64,000 nt of DNA from Symsagittifera roscoffensis. Its lineage: Eukaryota > Xenacoelomorpha > Acoela > Convolutidae. This document shows, one piece after another, positions 42,111 through 57,339 of the stretch. Below the pieces are notes generated by a model that ran no database searches, was not told where the DNA came from, and saw only the letters and a program-made list of their open reading frames with translations. Both the position numbers and the translations under genes were made by a program. Position 1 is the first letter of the stretch. Each line of letters opens with the position of its first letter. The DNA is taken from assembly GCF_963678635.1 (NCBI RefSeq), contig NC_087062.1, forward strand, positions 86,463,845 through 86,527,844, read 5' to 3'.

Positions 42111-44500
42111 GTTTGCAGGCTCTGCCTTTTTTGTAAGTGCAAGGTCTGTAAATGCATGTAAACATCTTTTTAAACTCGAGGACTAATCTTTTGAACTTCA
42201 AAAAAATGTATATTATACTTGCAATCAAAAATTTTCGTAAAAATTTTTGTTCAAAAATTGCTATTTTAGAAATGTTTTGAAAAGATTACGTGCGCTGTGA
42301 AAAACTTTTATAGGATGCTGAAAAATTAATGAAAAATATTTATGGGCGGCAAACTATCCCGAATTACAAAATCAACCCATACGGAATTGTAGCCAGCTTG
42401 TTTGTGTTAGTCCCGGCTAATATTCAATTTTTCACTACTATTATCTGACAAGGACAGTGCAAAGTTCGTTTATTTTACCAATTAACTTTTAGTAAAATTT
42501 CTAGGATAAAAAATGTTTATCAAAAGGCTTTCAAAGTCAATTTGCATACAAAATAAAAAATAAATTTTGACAATTGATTGAAAATTAAGATCTCATCTTT
42601 TGAAAAATCATAAAACCCATTTGAAATGATTACAATCGATTAAAATGGTTTATGATTGTTGATTTCTAAAATTTCGCAAAATTTAAAACTCAGTGCAGTT
42701 AATTCAAAAGTTGACGGTTGTTTTTTGTCAAACACTTTGTTGCATTAGATGAAGTGAAGTTTATTTGGCTGAGAAAAACTTTTACTGATCCGACTTTCGA
42801 AGAAAACGGAATATTTATGCTCGGTGTGTTTTTTCTTATTCAATCAATTTTTGTCGAACAAAATTATAATTTTCGGCCAAAATGTTTTATGCCCCATTGA
42901 AAATATTGACTTCCTGAGTTCAAATTTGAAAAGATATTTTACATCCGATTATTTTTGTAAATTTCAGGTATTTTGAAAGTTGCCAAATTGGCCATGTTCC
43001 GATTATGAGCGCTTTGAAGATTTTATTCAAATTGCTGAGAGAGCGTAACGCGACTTATTTATGCTTGGTGAATTATCCCGTATAACAAAATCATTTCAGA
43101 AAATTTTTTCAGGCTTTCATTTTGTTTTTGCTGGTCAATTCGTCCTCTGTAAACCGCTCTATTCCAATTTGCGCAGTTTTTCGCCCATTCTACATACCTC
43201 TCTAGGATCTTGTTAACTATTCCCCCACCCCCTTTTGGACCGTGTTAACTATTTCCCTCCCCATGCGTGTATTATTTTTGACATACATTTCTGTCTAAAA
43301 TATGCATTTCAGAAACGTCAAATTTAGGTTTTATTTCCGCGCGTTCGTATTTGTATTAGCTACTACTTATATAGTACTTACATAAAAAATTTTAATTAAT
43401 TATATTTTCTGAAGTTTGTTTTAAGCTATTGAAAATGTGGCCGCCAAAGTTGAATTTCTGGAAAACGGAATAGGGGGGATACTTAACAAGATCCCCCCTC
43501 TAACCTCAAGGGGTAAACAAGTGAAAATATCTCAGAGTGAATGTTAATGGATAGGTAGGTGGTGTGTAGGGTCAAACTCTATTTATATATACAATACTGC
43601 TCGTATATCAGGGCAAAGCCCTGAGTGTTTCGACTGTCCCTTAAATCAAATCGGATAAATTTTATGGAAAAAAAAAATGAAAACCTATACAATTTGGACA
43701 AAATCAAGGTGTAAAATTTTGAGTCGTACAAAATTAATTCAACCAAATAGCTAGCCACAATTTTGAATGATTTATAGCGAAAAAGTTTTTTTTTATTGAA
43801 ATGATCGAGTATAATGATAAAATTTTCGACTTCTTTGTGTAAATTTTCAACAATAGTTGGTTTAATTGTCAATGTTTGGATAAATTTTTTCCATTATAAT
43901 AGATTGTTATCTGTAATACTCCAATGTGGGCAGATACACGAGCAACTTGTCTATGTATATAACTTTTTAAAATGTATACTGCCCGGCAGTCCTAATAGGA
44001 AACATGATATGATCTCAAACAATGTTTCCAAGTTTTTTCTTGCTGGTTAAAACTTTTAGAAACTCAGCTCAGTTGTTTAAAGAGAAACTAGACTTATTTT
44101 AAAGAAAATGTTTCTGAAACATCCAGTATATGAAAATTTGTCTCACCTGAATTTATGAAAACCAAAATAAGCACGGCGCTAAGTCTTTTAGGGTAAACTT
44201 TTATTACCATCGTGACGTTTCAAAAAATATTTATCCCTGATTGCAAATCAGATCTCTGTATAACTTCTTGGTATCACGTTTTTATTTGTTTGTATGACAA
44301 AATGACATTCATGAAAACATGTTTATTCTATTGAGAGCATTCACTTTATAACTTTCATATAAGGTCCGATTAAACGTTTGACCATTTCCCGAGGTCGACT
44401 AAAACCTATTTGAAGAATTCTCTTAAGACTCAAATTTGCATGTATGGTAAGGTCAACTAGAATCAACACCCCCTTTTGAAACCAGTTCAAAACAAGTATT
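42111..44500. other. AT-rich stretch, no recognisable gene
   Basis: The words TTGTTAACTATTCCCCCACC and GTGTTAACTATTTCCC (43205-43260) and ATACTTAACAAGATCCCCCC (43480) recall decayed MITE termini. Otherwise there is only AT-rich sequence. Confidence 0.4.
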
Positions 44501-44534
44501 TAAGGTTTTCATTATATACCTTGATATTTGTCAC

Positions 44535-44775
44535 TGTAAAAAATTAGAACTAACCAATTATGATCCATTACTTCAACTTATGATAAATTGTAAAGCTGAA
44601 ATTATTCATATCTTCGGCTAGGGAAAACAAAATGCAGCTTAGAAAACAGTTGCCTTTTTCTCTCATCTAATCTCCCAAGAATGCCAGCAAATACTTATTC
44701 TATTGAGACTAGGAAATATAAGTGCAAGATTAGGATCGGTATTAGACTAAGAAGTTGCTTGAATCTAACCGGCTG
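44535..44775 (+). repeat. Direct repeat, left copy (possible old LTR)
   Basis: TTAGAACTAACC, ATGATCCATTA, TTGTAAAGCTGAAA, AGGATCGGTATTAGACTAAG occur in order and recur at 61310-61550 with many substitutions. At 44843, TGGTGCGACCAACGAG could be a primer-binding site just after the LTR. Confidence 0.5.
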
Positions 44776-46899
44776 AAAATAATATAGCGTGATTATCCAA
44801 AATTACTCTATGAGAAGGACACCACGGGCCTAATTTCATCTGGTGCGACCAACGAGTCTCGAGCAGACCTTATACTAATTTAGACTTAGAAAAAACTTAA
44901 ATTGAGAAAAAACCATTAAAACAAATCAGTGATACAATCAGCGTCTCAAAAAGTCTAATCAGGCCGAGCCAAAACGAAGGCAAAACCAGATCACCACAAA
45001 GACGATAAACCATAAACAGGCATCGTAAAGCAACAAAGCAAACGCCGACAAAATCTTTCAAATCTAGTTGTGGAGTAAAAATTTTTAGCTACTGTCTAAA
45101 CGGAATCAAATAACAGCCTTAAACTTCATTTAAATAGCAAAATTTTAAATTATATTCAATAACAAAAATTATAATTGAAACTAACAAGGCGGCAACAAAA
45201 AACTTTGCTAACCTCATACTTAAAAACTGAAGTAAAGTTTTCTACAAAAAATATTTGATTTGCATAAGATCAGAAAATAAAGAGTCCAAAAACTACTATA
45301 AAAGTTAATTGTTTTTAGTTTAGTAATATTCTTTGCTTCTCGAGGATTCTCATTTTTTCTTGTATATCTTTTCTAAGAGAATCAAAAATTTAAGAACTAA
45401 TTTAAGGAAAAACAGGATCAACAAGACCTTTTTGGATCTTTAACCTTTAACAAAATCGCATCAAAAATTTAATCATCAAGGATTCTCAATGATTTCAACT
45501 CTTTAGATTTTATTTTCAAACTCTAAGTCAGATAATCGAGTCTTCTCTTTAAATTTTTCTTTTATTAAGATCTTTCTCAAAACCAACTTATCGAAGTTTC
45601 CTCTGGATTTCTTTGAAATTGTTTTTAAGTTCAATTCTCACCCACAAAACAAGTGCCTAACGACCTAAAACTTCAATTCACGCACAAAAATTCACAAACT
45701 ACCAAAAACTTATTGAAGTTTTTCTCAAAAATTGCCATTTTAATTAAGCTCAACAGTGAAGAATTTCCGTTGATCAACATTCACGTGAACACTACCTCTT
45801 ATAATTTTAGAACTAGTTAGCAGCAATATAGTATCTAGCACCATCCCTTTAAGTAAAGTTGAGTTTACTTAAATGTAAAAATTGCCATATCGAAATGATA
45901 TACTCTCTCTTCAACCCGTCTCATCACAATAAAGTTATCCAAAAATTCAAAATAACCTCATAAAAAGATAGGAATCAACCGTTTAAAAATTAGCATTGAA
46001 AATTGCTTGAAAATTGACCATCCTTATTTTTGTCAAATACTTTAGCAAACAAACAAACAATAGTCTTTCACAATTGTTTAATTCAAGACTCTAGATTCCA
46101 TCTGGTCATAACACCAAATAAACAACAAATAAGGTTTATCAGATCGAAAAAGCAAACAACAGCATCATCAAAAAAGTAAGCATTGAATAAAAAACATTGC
46201 TAACTTTATACCAGTACGAATATACACTTGGAATCAATTTATATGACATATTGAAAGTTACACGTTAACATTTGTACGATACGGCGAAACTTTCAAGGAT
46301 AGTTCTGTGCCATCATTTGTCACAAATCCCACCAGTGATCCATCACGAGGACGAGTTTAACTTTGTCGCAACCTGTTATAAACCTATTTCGAAAAGGCAA
46401 CAGTTTATCCCAACAAGAGTTTCCAGAAGTAAAATTAAAATTACAGACTCTAGACCATTACCTATCAAGCCTTTGTAACATAACTTAACAAGCATATGTA
46501 ACATAAGCATAAATAACAATGCGGTTTATTCACTATTGAAATTCTATCACCAGATTTCGATGATAGAACGCCACCACACCGCAAACATATAGATGTTATA
46601 TAATTATGTTACTCGAAAATTTTTTTAGAAAATATCAAAAATATACACCACTTCATTTCACAAGGAGCAGACTCGATATTTAGAAAAGATAAAGATGTTT
46701 TTTCAATCATCTAAAGTTATATCTCCATTTTGATGTCAGATGAAACTTTTTATGTAACTCTACCACAGATATTCAGCAGTATGAACAGAAATAAATCTTT
46801 TCCTCTGATTTTTAAATCAAAGGAATTTCAAAAATATAAAAAGCCGAACTACATAGAACAATCTAGAAAAGAATTCGTACACACTGTGACAAAGACACA

Positions 46900-47760
46900 A
46901 ACTTAGAAGAAAAAAAAATTATGTAAGTGACCTTGAATGGTATCATGATTTGTTTCTTGACATAAAAACTGATATTTCAAAATCAGCAATTGAAATTATT
47001 TCAGTGAATAAAAACTACCTAAAGGTATTGTCATTACCAAAAGATACAACGCCATTTATTTACAACAGAATGTTTCACGAAAGGACAATCGACAATGTCC
47101 TAAGTTCAACATTCATGAATACATGACAAAACCTGAATGAAATCACAACGCAAACCAACTAGATATTAAGACAACATCTTATACATGAAGAAATAGTTAC
47201 AACAAAACCACTATCAACGCAACAAAGTATTTCACTTATTCACGCAATAGTCACGACACGACATAAAAAGAAAAAACACCCCATTTCCACAAACAACATC
47301 ACAAACAAAACCTAAGCCAACTTGTTTTCCCAGATACTCAAAATGAATTATCAAACAAACAAACCGATACCAAAAAATATCCATCGGTGGACTGAAAAAT
47401 AAACGTGAAAACCACTTTGCAAACCATAACTACGAGTTTTTGCAAAGAATATATAAAACACCTTCTACCCCACGCATATCAGGCAAAGCAATCGCAATCA
47501 CAGTCTCTTAAAGACAACTACAATCAGCAGCGACCTAAAATTTCAAACCCTCAATCAGCTAGCTTCCATAATAAACAAAACACTAATCATATCACACTGA
47601 AAACTACCCATTTTATACAAAATCAACACTATCCAACCAACGGAAATTTCTATAACAGAAACCGATCTTATTTTTCACAAGTTTAGAATAACTCCAATCG
47701 AAATCAACAGCAACAACAACATAACTACAATCGAAGAAAACATCAATGGCAAAACTTGAT
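46900..47760 (+). pseudogene. gag-like remnant, Asn/Gln-rich
   Basis: 46921-47128 reads as one frame (LEWYHDLFLDIKTDI, LKVLSLPKDTTPFIYNRM), then TGA and TAG that could both come from Trp codons. 47405-47740 is Asn/Gln/His-rich (SFHNKQNTNHI, NGNFYNRNRSYF, then QQQQQHNYNRR), like nucleocapsid regions of some retroelements. There is no zinc knuckle. The family assignment is tentative. Confidence 0.35.
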
Positions 47761-50405
47761 TAACCAGATGATATTTTCCAAACAGACATTTTTGAACCGT
47801 ACTTGCTCCAACAAAAAAAAATATTTTTCCTGTGGAATCAAAATTTACACAACCAAATCATAAAACTGAAACACAAAACGCAACGCATACTCAATTTTAT
47901 CAACCAGAGACAAGGAGAAAAGAAAAATCATTGCCATAATTTCTACCACATTATGAAACAAGTCAAAAACTACTGACATTTTTTTACTAAAAATTTAACA
48001 CAGCAGAAGCCCTACCTTATAGGTGAATCATCCACAACATCAAACAAACCACTAATATTTTTCTCAGGTACAGACCCTTAATACTCAGTCAAAACAAGAC
48101 CACATCCTTGAAAACATACTTCTTCATCAGAATTTGATTCACTGGCACACAGCTTTGATACAAATCACCACTCGACGAAGCAGCTCAAAAATTGATTTTA
48201 GAAATATCTTTGGAAATAATTTTGGATTGGAAACATTCCACGCAGCAAAAATTTTCAAAAACGCTTGATTCAGAATTAAATAAATAACATCAAGGTGTTT
48301 TAAGTAAGAAAAACAGACTGCCAAACGAAAGAAAATACAATTCGCTGTAAAAAAAAATACTAGTACGAAAAACGTATTCCAATCATATCTACAATTACAA
48401 AACTAAGACGAAAAACGCCAACTTTTTAACGACAAATTTAATACCACAAATACGAAAAACAGTTAAAAAAGAAAAAACATCATATCCCTCATCTATCTGT
48501 TAACTCAACATAGTTTTTTTCAAAACTCTTAGACAAACAAGAAAAAGTAGAAACCATAAAGAAATTAGAGAAGTATTACAGAAGGAATTATTCTAACTAT
48601 AACAGGAATCAGTCCCAACGACCATTTTGGGCATTTCTCAAAAAACCAGAAACTGATTATTTAATTATTACAGAAACTTCTCGAAAAAAAATTATATTTT
48701 AAAATATTATAATTACAGATCACGTTAAACTGTTGATAAGAAATGTATACAAACAAAACTTAACAAATTAGATCATCAAAAACTTTCCTCAATCTCCACA
48801 TTAGACAATTCAATAATTAGACAAAACCGAAATCATAAAACTAATACACCAATTATCAATGGCAGATCAACCCGCAACAATCTACATCTAAACCATTTCC
48901 TGACCCACCAGAATTCGAAAAAAAGAAAACCTCATATAATGTGAATATGAAGGTTAACATGAATATGAAGGTTAATCCAGACCACTATGGAAAAAAAATT
49001 TCCGAAAACAATCCTAATGAATCAAACACAGACAGTCAAATTAAATTTTACACCATATCTTAAATAGTATTGAAATGATAACAAAATCATTTTATACGAA
49101 TTATGTATATCAAAAGACACATCCCAAAACCATCAAAAGAAAGAATTTGGACATAACCTCTTCTTTTAGAAAAGCCCAAAAATCTTTTTTAACAAAGCCT
49201 AATTACAATACTTCAAAGTACATTACGCAAGTTAGCTACATCACAAGGTAGAAGTTTACAAAATTATGGAAAAGTTCAATAATGGTTCCAACCACCGTAA
49301 ATTATGAAACAACTAAGCTTTTAATAAAACCCTTTAAACAAATAACCCATTTTACAGATTTTAAACATATGATGAAAAGCATACCTTGTTTTTCTATTAA
49401 ATACCCACAATTGATATCCTAAAAAATAAATTTTAATATAAAAACAATTATACCCGAAATTATAAAACTTCATTAACATTCTTTCAAAGATTCAACAAAC
49501 AACCCACATTTTTCTCACAATTTTATCTTAAAATAACCAGCAAAGAAATCATTTAAAACCTTTAACTGGTTTTCCATATAGCTTACCTACTGCTTAATTT
49601 TATCACAACAACAATAAACAAAACACCAGAAATTATGCACGTTTGACTTTGAATCAGACCAAACAAAAAAATGCAAAAAACACGATCATAAAAAAGTCGG
49701 GTTGCATAGATACAATATTTCACCAAATAACACTTCCTTAAGGACTATGAGAATATTGCAAAATAAATCCAACAGTACACCCAGTTCAGGAAAAAACATA
49801 AAGAAAAATTTTCTAAAATTTTTACACTTTTGCCTATCTCTTAAACCTAAAATTAACTATAAACAAAACTATTAAAAACCAAAAAACTACTGATTTCTTC
49901 ACAAAAACACCCTGTTTTAAACCTACAATCCAATTCTCAAAAGACACACCAGAGCATCAAAATGTCCCAGGTATGTTAAACTTGCAATCTTCATTGGCAA
50001 ATCCAGATTAATTTTTAACAATAAGCAAACTTACTATAAAAATTTCCAAAAGTACATGCTACATCAAAATCTGATGTTAGAAAAAAATCATTCACCAATA
50101 CATTTTCCACTGAAACCAGACGCAGTATTCAAAAAACATTGCGCATGTAAAGTTCCTATACACAAACAGTACAAAGTAAACATTTACTTAGGCCTACTTG
50201 AAAAGTAAGAAATTATCTCGCCAAAAAATAACAAAACCGACCAAAGAAAAATACATTCATAAACCCAGTTATCATCTTCGAGAAAGAATATTCTTTAAAA
50301 ACATTGCCCTATGAAAGAAGCTTAAGCTCACTCATAGTTCAATTAAAGTGGTAGTGGCCAACAGAAACAAAATAAGTAGAAATGAAAAAAATCAAGGGAC
50401 AATAG

Positions 50406-50800
50406 TACTCTACAGCAGATATGAACAGCGCATTTAATCAAATGCCCTTAAATGAACAAACATGCCGCTTAATACAAATCACAATTGGAAACCAACAAAA
50501 CGAATACAACAGACTATTCTATGGAAATTCCAAAGGACAGCAGTTTTTTCGCATGTATGTGCAAAATTTTAGCCCAATAATTTTTAGTAAAGTTGTTATC
50601 ACATATTCAGACAATGTTCATCACATATTTGGAACAAAAGGAGATTATTATCAAGTTTTGACCAATTTCACCATAATCTACAAAAAGTATAAAAGCAGCC
50701 CCAGATAAATCCCATTTTTCCTCCACAAGTTAAAATATTAGGACATATCATCAAAGGAAAAACAATAACAACTCTAAAATCTAAATGATATGCAATCTTG
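50406..50800 (+). pseudogene. Ty3/gypsy reverse transcriptase remnant
   Basis: YSTADMNSAFNQMPL carries the first catalytic Asp. NEYNRLFYGN corresponds to the FYGL box, and VVITYSDNVHHI to the ITYxDD catalytic box, with the second Asp now Asn. After a TAA (50706), LGHIIKG is the LGH box. The ITYxDD form differs from the FLDD of the intact element at 6-13 kb, so this is another lineage. Confidence 0.75.
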
Positions 50801-50989
50801 AAGATGCAATTTTCATAAATTAGAAAAATCTAAGAATTTTTGGATGTTTAAAAATCCTATGATAATAAGTTTATAAGAATCAAATATACTTCAATTTCTT
50901 CCATTACATAATACGTCAACAAAACGCTTTTGACTGGAGAATCGAACATTAAAAAAATGTTATCATCAATGAGATTAAAAAAAAAATTT

Positions 50990-51425
50990 AGCGAAAAACT
51001 TTCAAACACCATCCCTGATCTAAGTCAACTATTTTACGCAATGTGTGACGCTTCTAACATCGGAATAGTTAAAGCGACCTTATGGTCTCATGAAGAAACT
51101 AATCAAATGTGTTGAACATCAGCATACTCACGGCTTTTTACACAAGCAGAACTACATTTTTCTACACTTATGAGAGGCTGTACAGCTAAATTATACGCAC
51201 TGGCAAAATACAAATTTTTATTCCTTGGATCAAAGCACCCCATAGTTTTAGTTACAGATCATAAACCATTAACCATTCCATCACACAAAAAACAAACCCA
51301 AACAAAAATAGATAATATATATATCTTTCAATTAATTTTCATGATCTTTGCCCATCTCTTGATAGCAGGAAAAAATAGCCTTGATAGCAGGAAAAAATCC
51401 TTGCTTTGGCCGATACTCTAAATGG
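50990..51425 (+). pseudogene. RNase H remnant
   Basis: LFYAMCDASNIGI carries the first Asp. SAYSRLFTQAE and AKLYALAKYKFLFLGSKHPI lead to VLVTDHKPLT with its Asp, and LIAGKNSLDS ends the domain. One TGA (51113) interrupts it. It follows the RT remnant in the right order. Confidence 0.7.
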
Positions 51426-54400
51426 AAATTTACAAAAAACGATTGTTGAAAATCCATAAAACATAAACTTCTTTTTCTTGCAAAAGATGAAACATCGCCA
51501 CAACTAAATATTAAGCTAAAAGTAAAAAATGACACAGATAGCATTGAAATAAATCATCCTAAAAGTTCCCCCAATTAATTAGAATGTCAAAAAATAACCA
51601 TTATTAGCTAAATTCAACAAGAAAAAAACACACTTCAACCTATAACTTACCTTTGATGGTTGAAAATCCACAATTAAAAACACAGAAGTAGATCTAAAAT
51701 AGAAAATATAAAACATTGATAGACAAAAAGAACTAGTAGACACAATAAATCTTTCACCACCAAGAGATACAAAGAAAAAAAACACAACCAAAAAAATCGT
51801 TGATTTAAAAGACACTGGTGAAAATAGTCCGTTAACAGATCGAAGAGTACAAAACAAATTTTTAATATGAACAAATCAACTCACAACCAAATTACTTTAA
51901 AATCATCAATTTCTAGACCCCATTGTCCGCCAAATAGAATATTACGCCAGCTTCAGATTTAAAAATTTGAATAATTTTTCTAAATCCAAGTTTCACAAAG
52001 TACAAAGGCATATCGGAAAAATCACTATCAATAAGAAAAGTAGCTTTTCAAATCATTGATAAGCCAACAGATATAACATATAAAAAGTTGAATTAAATAT
52101 GAAAGAAATTTTGCAACAGAAGCAAACTCTTGCCATATCATTTAAATGAATCCGCTCTTCGAAAGATTACACAATTTTAACAATTTTAACCATTCACTGT
52201 TTGGCATAATGTTGAATCACCGCCAAATGTCAGCAATCGTAGACTTCTCGATAACTTGAATACATTAAAACAATTAACAATTCATCACACAAAAAACCAA
52301 ATTCAAGTAAGCCAAAACCAAACCTATTACATCAAACAAACCGTAAAATACAAAAACAAAAAAAAAAATCCCAAAACAGAACAACGCCAACGTTTTTGAC
52401 TCCAAGAAAAGACTACACAAAAAAGAATACAAAAATGCTTTGAAAAGTATAATTTTTGACTCTCCTAAAGGGAATGAAAAACATATATAAAGATATCAAC
52501 CTGATAGGATACTGCTTCTCTATCAAAACTGCATCACTATTGCGTTTAATTACAACCTCTGTCCGCTCACAACTTTTTAAGATTTTCCACATTTAATCTT
52601 TGTTTTTCAGACATAAATTGAAACAAATCAGCCATTTTTATGACTTCAAATTTTTCTTTCGCCACCACAGTTCACTTCAGCGATGCAACCCTAAATTGGA
52701 CTAAAACTATAACTAAAATTCAGAAAATAATAGGTCAAAAATAAGCAACACCTTCAAATTTTACAAATCAAACGAAAAAACATATCGAAATTGCAATCTC
52801 TGTCATTCACCCAGAATAGAAATCAACATCAGTGAATAAACAATAACCCCCAAAAATCCCAAACTAAATGTAAAACTGGCCTAAAATGAAAGTTTTTTTT
52901 AGTCTACAGCTAGTCTACCCCAAAAAAAATCCAATTTATTTAACAAACAAAAGCAAAAAATGGCAACCTAACTTCAAAAACTTCAGACGAGCCTGCAACA
53001 AAACCTGCTCATACCCAACCCATTGACAAACATGAATAAATGAATTGAAGTTCCTCGAAATGAACTTTTTAAAACCTCCAGAATGTGAAACCTTTTTCTG
53101 AATGCTCACTTTCTACTTTTTGCGAAACTTTTTCAAGATTTTTTCAATTTTAAAACAAGTTTTTGCAACGTTTCTAACTTCTTGCATCTTCCTTTTAGCT
53201 GATGTTTTCGAATTCATTGTTAAACTCTTTTTATTTTTTTTTTTCATTTCTTAATTTCTATACCCTTGAAAAACTACTTATTACTTTCCCAAACCATTGG
53301 CTTATTAACAGACGTCTTCTCAACAAAAAAACAAGCCCCCCATCTTTTCACAGTTTTTCTAATCGCCGTCAAAAGAGCCATATTCACCTTTGTATTAGCT
53401 ATTATTGATAACCATTCTTGTCGAGGAATACTACCAAGACCATATAGCTTCTGAAACTGGACAAACAAAAGACAAAAAACTCAAGATTACTGATTAACAC
53501 CCAACAACAAATTCCCCACCTACCAACCCATCCTAAACACCTGCCAAAAGTCCTCGAGCTATCAATAACTCAAGTGCACAGCTAACTACACAGCTTTGAA
53601 GCATCTACTCGAATATCTTATAAAGAAAAACCTTATATCTTTGAAGGTCGATGTGCACCTTAATCAAAACAGCAGACTCGAGTATATCATATCATAACGC
53701 ACTCTAAAGTGAACAACAGTACAAATCAAATTATAAAATCTTACAATCATTGTCACAAGACCTGAACACAACAAGATACCACATTCAAAACTAATACCAA
53801 ACACTACAATTGAAAGTCAGATAAATCATCCACGACGAACTGAAAATCTACCAAAACTAAAAGCTCAATTTAACTTAACTTCACCAACTGAACCCTTAAC
53901 TTCATCAATCCTACAAACAACTATCATAGAAGGTACTCCCATCCTAAAAAGATAAGCTCGCACCAAATTACACCAGATTTGCCATTAAACTAGCTAGGTT
54001 CTACCAGTACTTCTAAACAAATAAGAAATAAACTCATTCAATCCACCAACACCTTACCCAAGACTCCCGTATTGGATGAACTACAAGTATCCACACGGCG
54101 AACCAAGACTAATCAACGACCCAACAGATATTTCTTCCTGTACCACGTCATCAACCCTACTCGAAACCCTTTCCTCGCCCTCAACACCATCAGTAACAAG
54201 TCTATCAACTTCAAACAGCTTCGCAATAAATTTAATCACTACTTAAATAATAGATATCAAGAATTAAAACACAGCAGTAAGCCATTGCAACTAGATTGGA
54301 AAAGTTTTGTAGCACCTCCCCCCTGTTTGGTCAACATTTAAACAGCACTCGGCTTCACAGTTGAACACTACAGTGATTACAACTTAAACAGACATTCACA

Positions 54401-55989
54401 AAATCATACAAGATCATAAGATCCAGCTTTTATCCCAACAAAATCTAGTTTTAAAGTTTGAAGCAAATCGTTCCTACTGCTATCTCATCCAGACAATATA
54501 ATTCAGTCTCTACCTAATACATTCACTTTTACTGAATTAATACACAAAACCGACAGATACACTTAAAAAACAATTGGCTCTTATCGTTTTCAATCCATTT
54601 TCAGAACTTTCATACACATACTACTAAGAATCCTTTACTAATAGTACTACTAAAAATCCTTTACTTCTTAGCACACTTGAAACCAACAATTCACGACAAT
54701 CAATCACCACTCACATGCAACTGATCACCAATCACAACTCCTAGTGACACATTTCGATTGGTAAGACGATCAGCAAAAAACATTACATAAATAAACCAAG
54801 TGTCCCAAGGCAAATCAGAACCTCAAGTAGAAGAAACACGTAAAAGCTACACTCTACTAAAAAGCACGGGCTAAGATACTTTTAGGCTAGAGATTTAGAA
54901 AAAAGTACTTTGAAAAAACTACACTGTTCACAAGTTTCCACCGCAAACAAAAAGAGACTCGACCACGAATCACAATAAAATAATGTGAAATGCTTACTAT
55001 TTTCCAACCATGACGATTAAAAAAACGAACTAAAACGTTTAGTTTAGTTTTAAAAAATTTACACAGTGGAACACTTGTAATTTTTCACTCTTTTCCAGAC
55101 TTATCGCATCAACTTGAACAAAAGCAATTCGTTTCGACGCTAAAAACACCTATCAAAGCGCACATGGACGTTTAACCTCCACGATGAAAATGGATAAATC
55201 ACATTGACATAAATGATTCATCTAACTGTGCTGTAGAGCAGCACGAGAAATACAGGATACACGATGATAGTGTTTTTTAAATGAAAAAAAAAAACACTTT
55301 AAACAGTTTCAACTTACACGGGATTTAAAAGACGACATTGAAATATATAATACCAAGGTTAGAATTATTTTTAGGTTTATTATACCGAAGTATTCGCTTG
55401 CGTTGTAAGAAACACCAAGAATTTTGTGACCCCTCATCCACCCAGTCAGCCATTGTTTGATTTCGTGAACACACTTGCACCATCTTCTAGCTCATTAAAA
55501 TTGAAGCACGAATGATCAGGTTTCAAAAAAAAATTGTTTTCATAAAATCTCTACCAATTGAGCAGCTAAACCCAGCTAATACAAAATCGAATTAAAAATC
55601 ACTATCAAAAGTTTTAAAAAATGAAAAAAAAAAGAATCTGATACCAAATTGAATTCAACTTGAATTCAAAAAAATATGATATGATAACAAAAGACTTATT
55701 TAAGACACCGACATAAATTGAAATCGAGACGGTGAAAAAACGTACAAACCAGTATCACTCCATCAAATTATTGGACAAATAGGTAAAAAAACTCCTTCCA
55801 AAGAAACGTGATTGTAAACGTCTTCAACAACTATCACCCATAAACTTCACATACTTCAGAGCAACGCATTCTGACACTTAACTACACTGTAAGCTGAATT
55901 GTTTGAGAACTGTCACTCTCAGAACTCTAAACACTACATTCCTTTTGATAATTAGAAAGAACAAAAATTACATACATTAGCACTCGAAG

Positions 55990-56760
55990 TTTTATAATTT
56001 CCTTATGCTAGATATTAACTCTCAGGTTATCGGTCAGGTTTCATTGACTACAAAGGAAACAGCCTTTGGTGACCTGATTGCACTAAGAAAAAATCACCAT
56101 CAGCGAAGACTCATTTTCTATAAAAAACAAAGTTCACTTTGTAGGTACACTCTAAAGGCGTACACTTTTCGGTTCACCGCTGTCCCATGGGGATCAGAAT
56201 TTTGCCACAATGTAGTATAACTAAACTCCGACGAAGTTAAATTATACCTCCTCACAACATAACCCACATTGAGGCCACCTCTTAGAAAACTTTCACCAGA
56301 AAACATACGCACAATAACCAGAAAGCCTATTTAAAAGTTTTGATCTATAGTAATATACTAATAACCTGACATACATAATCACATCTGAACACAGCAAGTT
56401 CAAAAACTACTCACTAAAAGGGATACAATACAGCGACAATCGAAATAGCAAAAACCCAATAAACTTGCTGAAACAGCCGAAATCTCAGACATCTATGCAC
56501 AAGAATGTAAATACATTTAAGATTGCATTTACCTCAATGGAGAAAAATGTTGCCCTCAAAATATTTCCCTTGTCATCATACTTATTTTTTACATATAAAA
56601 ATTGATTTATTAGCTTTTTTTAGGATGGCCCGATTACATCTTAGAAAGACTTTAAGAATTTATACGCATTGTATAACAATATAGAGTTTTACTTTCACCC
56701 CTTATAGGAGCATTCAACACATCTACAATTCATACGCAAACAAGCAAGCGTAGCTAGATC
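55990..56760 (+). repeat. Diverged direct duplication, copy 1
   Basis: It shares ordered words with 57340-58090: AAGGAAACAGCCTTTGG, CCATGGGGATCAGAATTTTG and ATAAAAATTGATTTATTAGC. A 71-codon frame (56005-56220) contains YTFRFTAVPWGSEF, which recalls an RT box, but I cannot confirm it. Confidence 0.55.
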
Positions 56761-57339
56761 AAAAAAAGCAGGATTTTATGGAAATTTCTCTACCTCAATA
56801 CATGAAATTTTACTAGGCTTACAAATTAGCAAAAACAAAAAAACAATCAACAACAAAACCAAATACAGGTGACGCACCACAAAAAAAAACATTCAATACG
56901 CCTACAGCATTATCACACTCACATAATTCATCAATTCGTCATCACTGACAATTTCTATTTAAAACACAGTATTCAAAATTTTAGCAGAATACGAATGCCA
57001 TATGCCATATACGATATGCCACTAAAACAGAAAAACTCATTATTTTTGCAGCCGCAAGAATTAGATAGCGCTTCACTGAATAATCTTACAATTTAGTCTC
57101 TTTTTATGAAAAAAATAAACACAGATGAAAACTTTTCAAGGAAAACCGTGATAGCCCACGCCTTCAAGGATTAATAAAACTGAATCAAAAAATTTCCACA
57201 TGACATAGATACCAGATTCGAGCTTCAAACATTATTATTTTTCAGGAAACGTCATTTTCAGAAATAAAAACACTTCATCACTAATGTGTAATTGAAGGAA
57301 CAAAAATCTTACTATCATTAGCACTAGCAGCTGTAAACA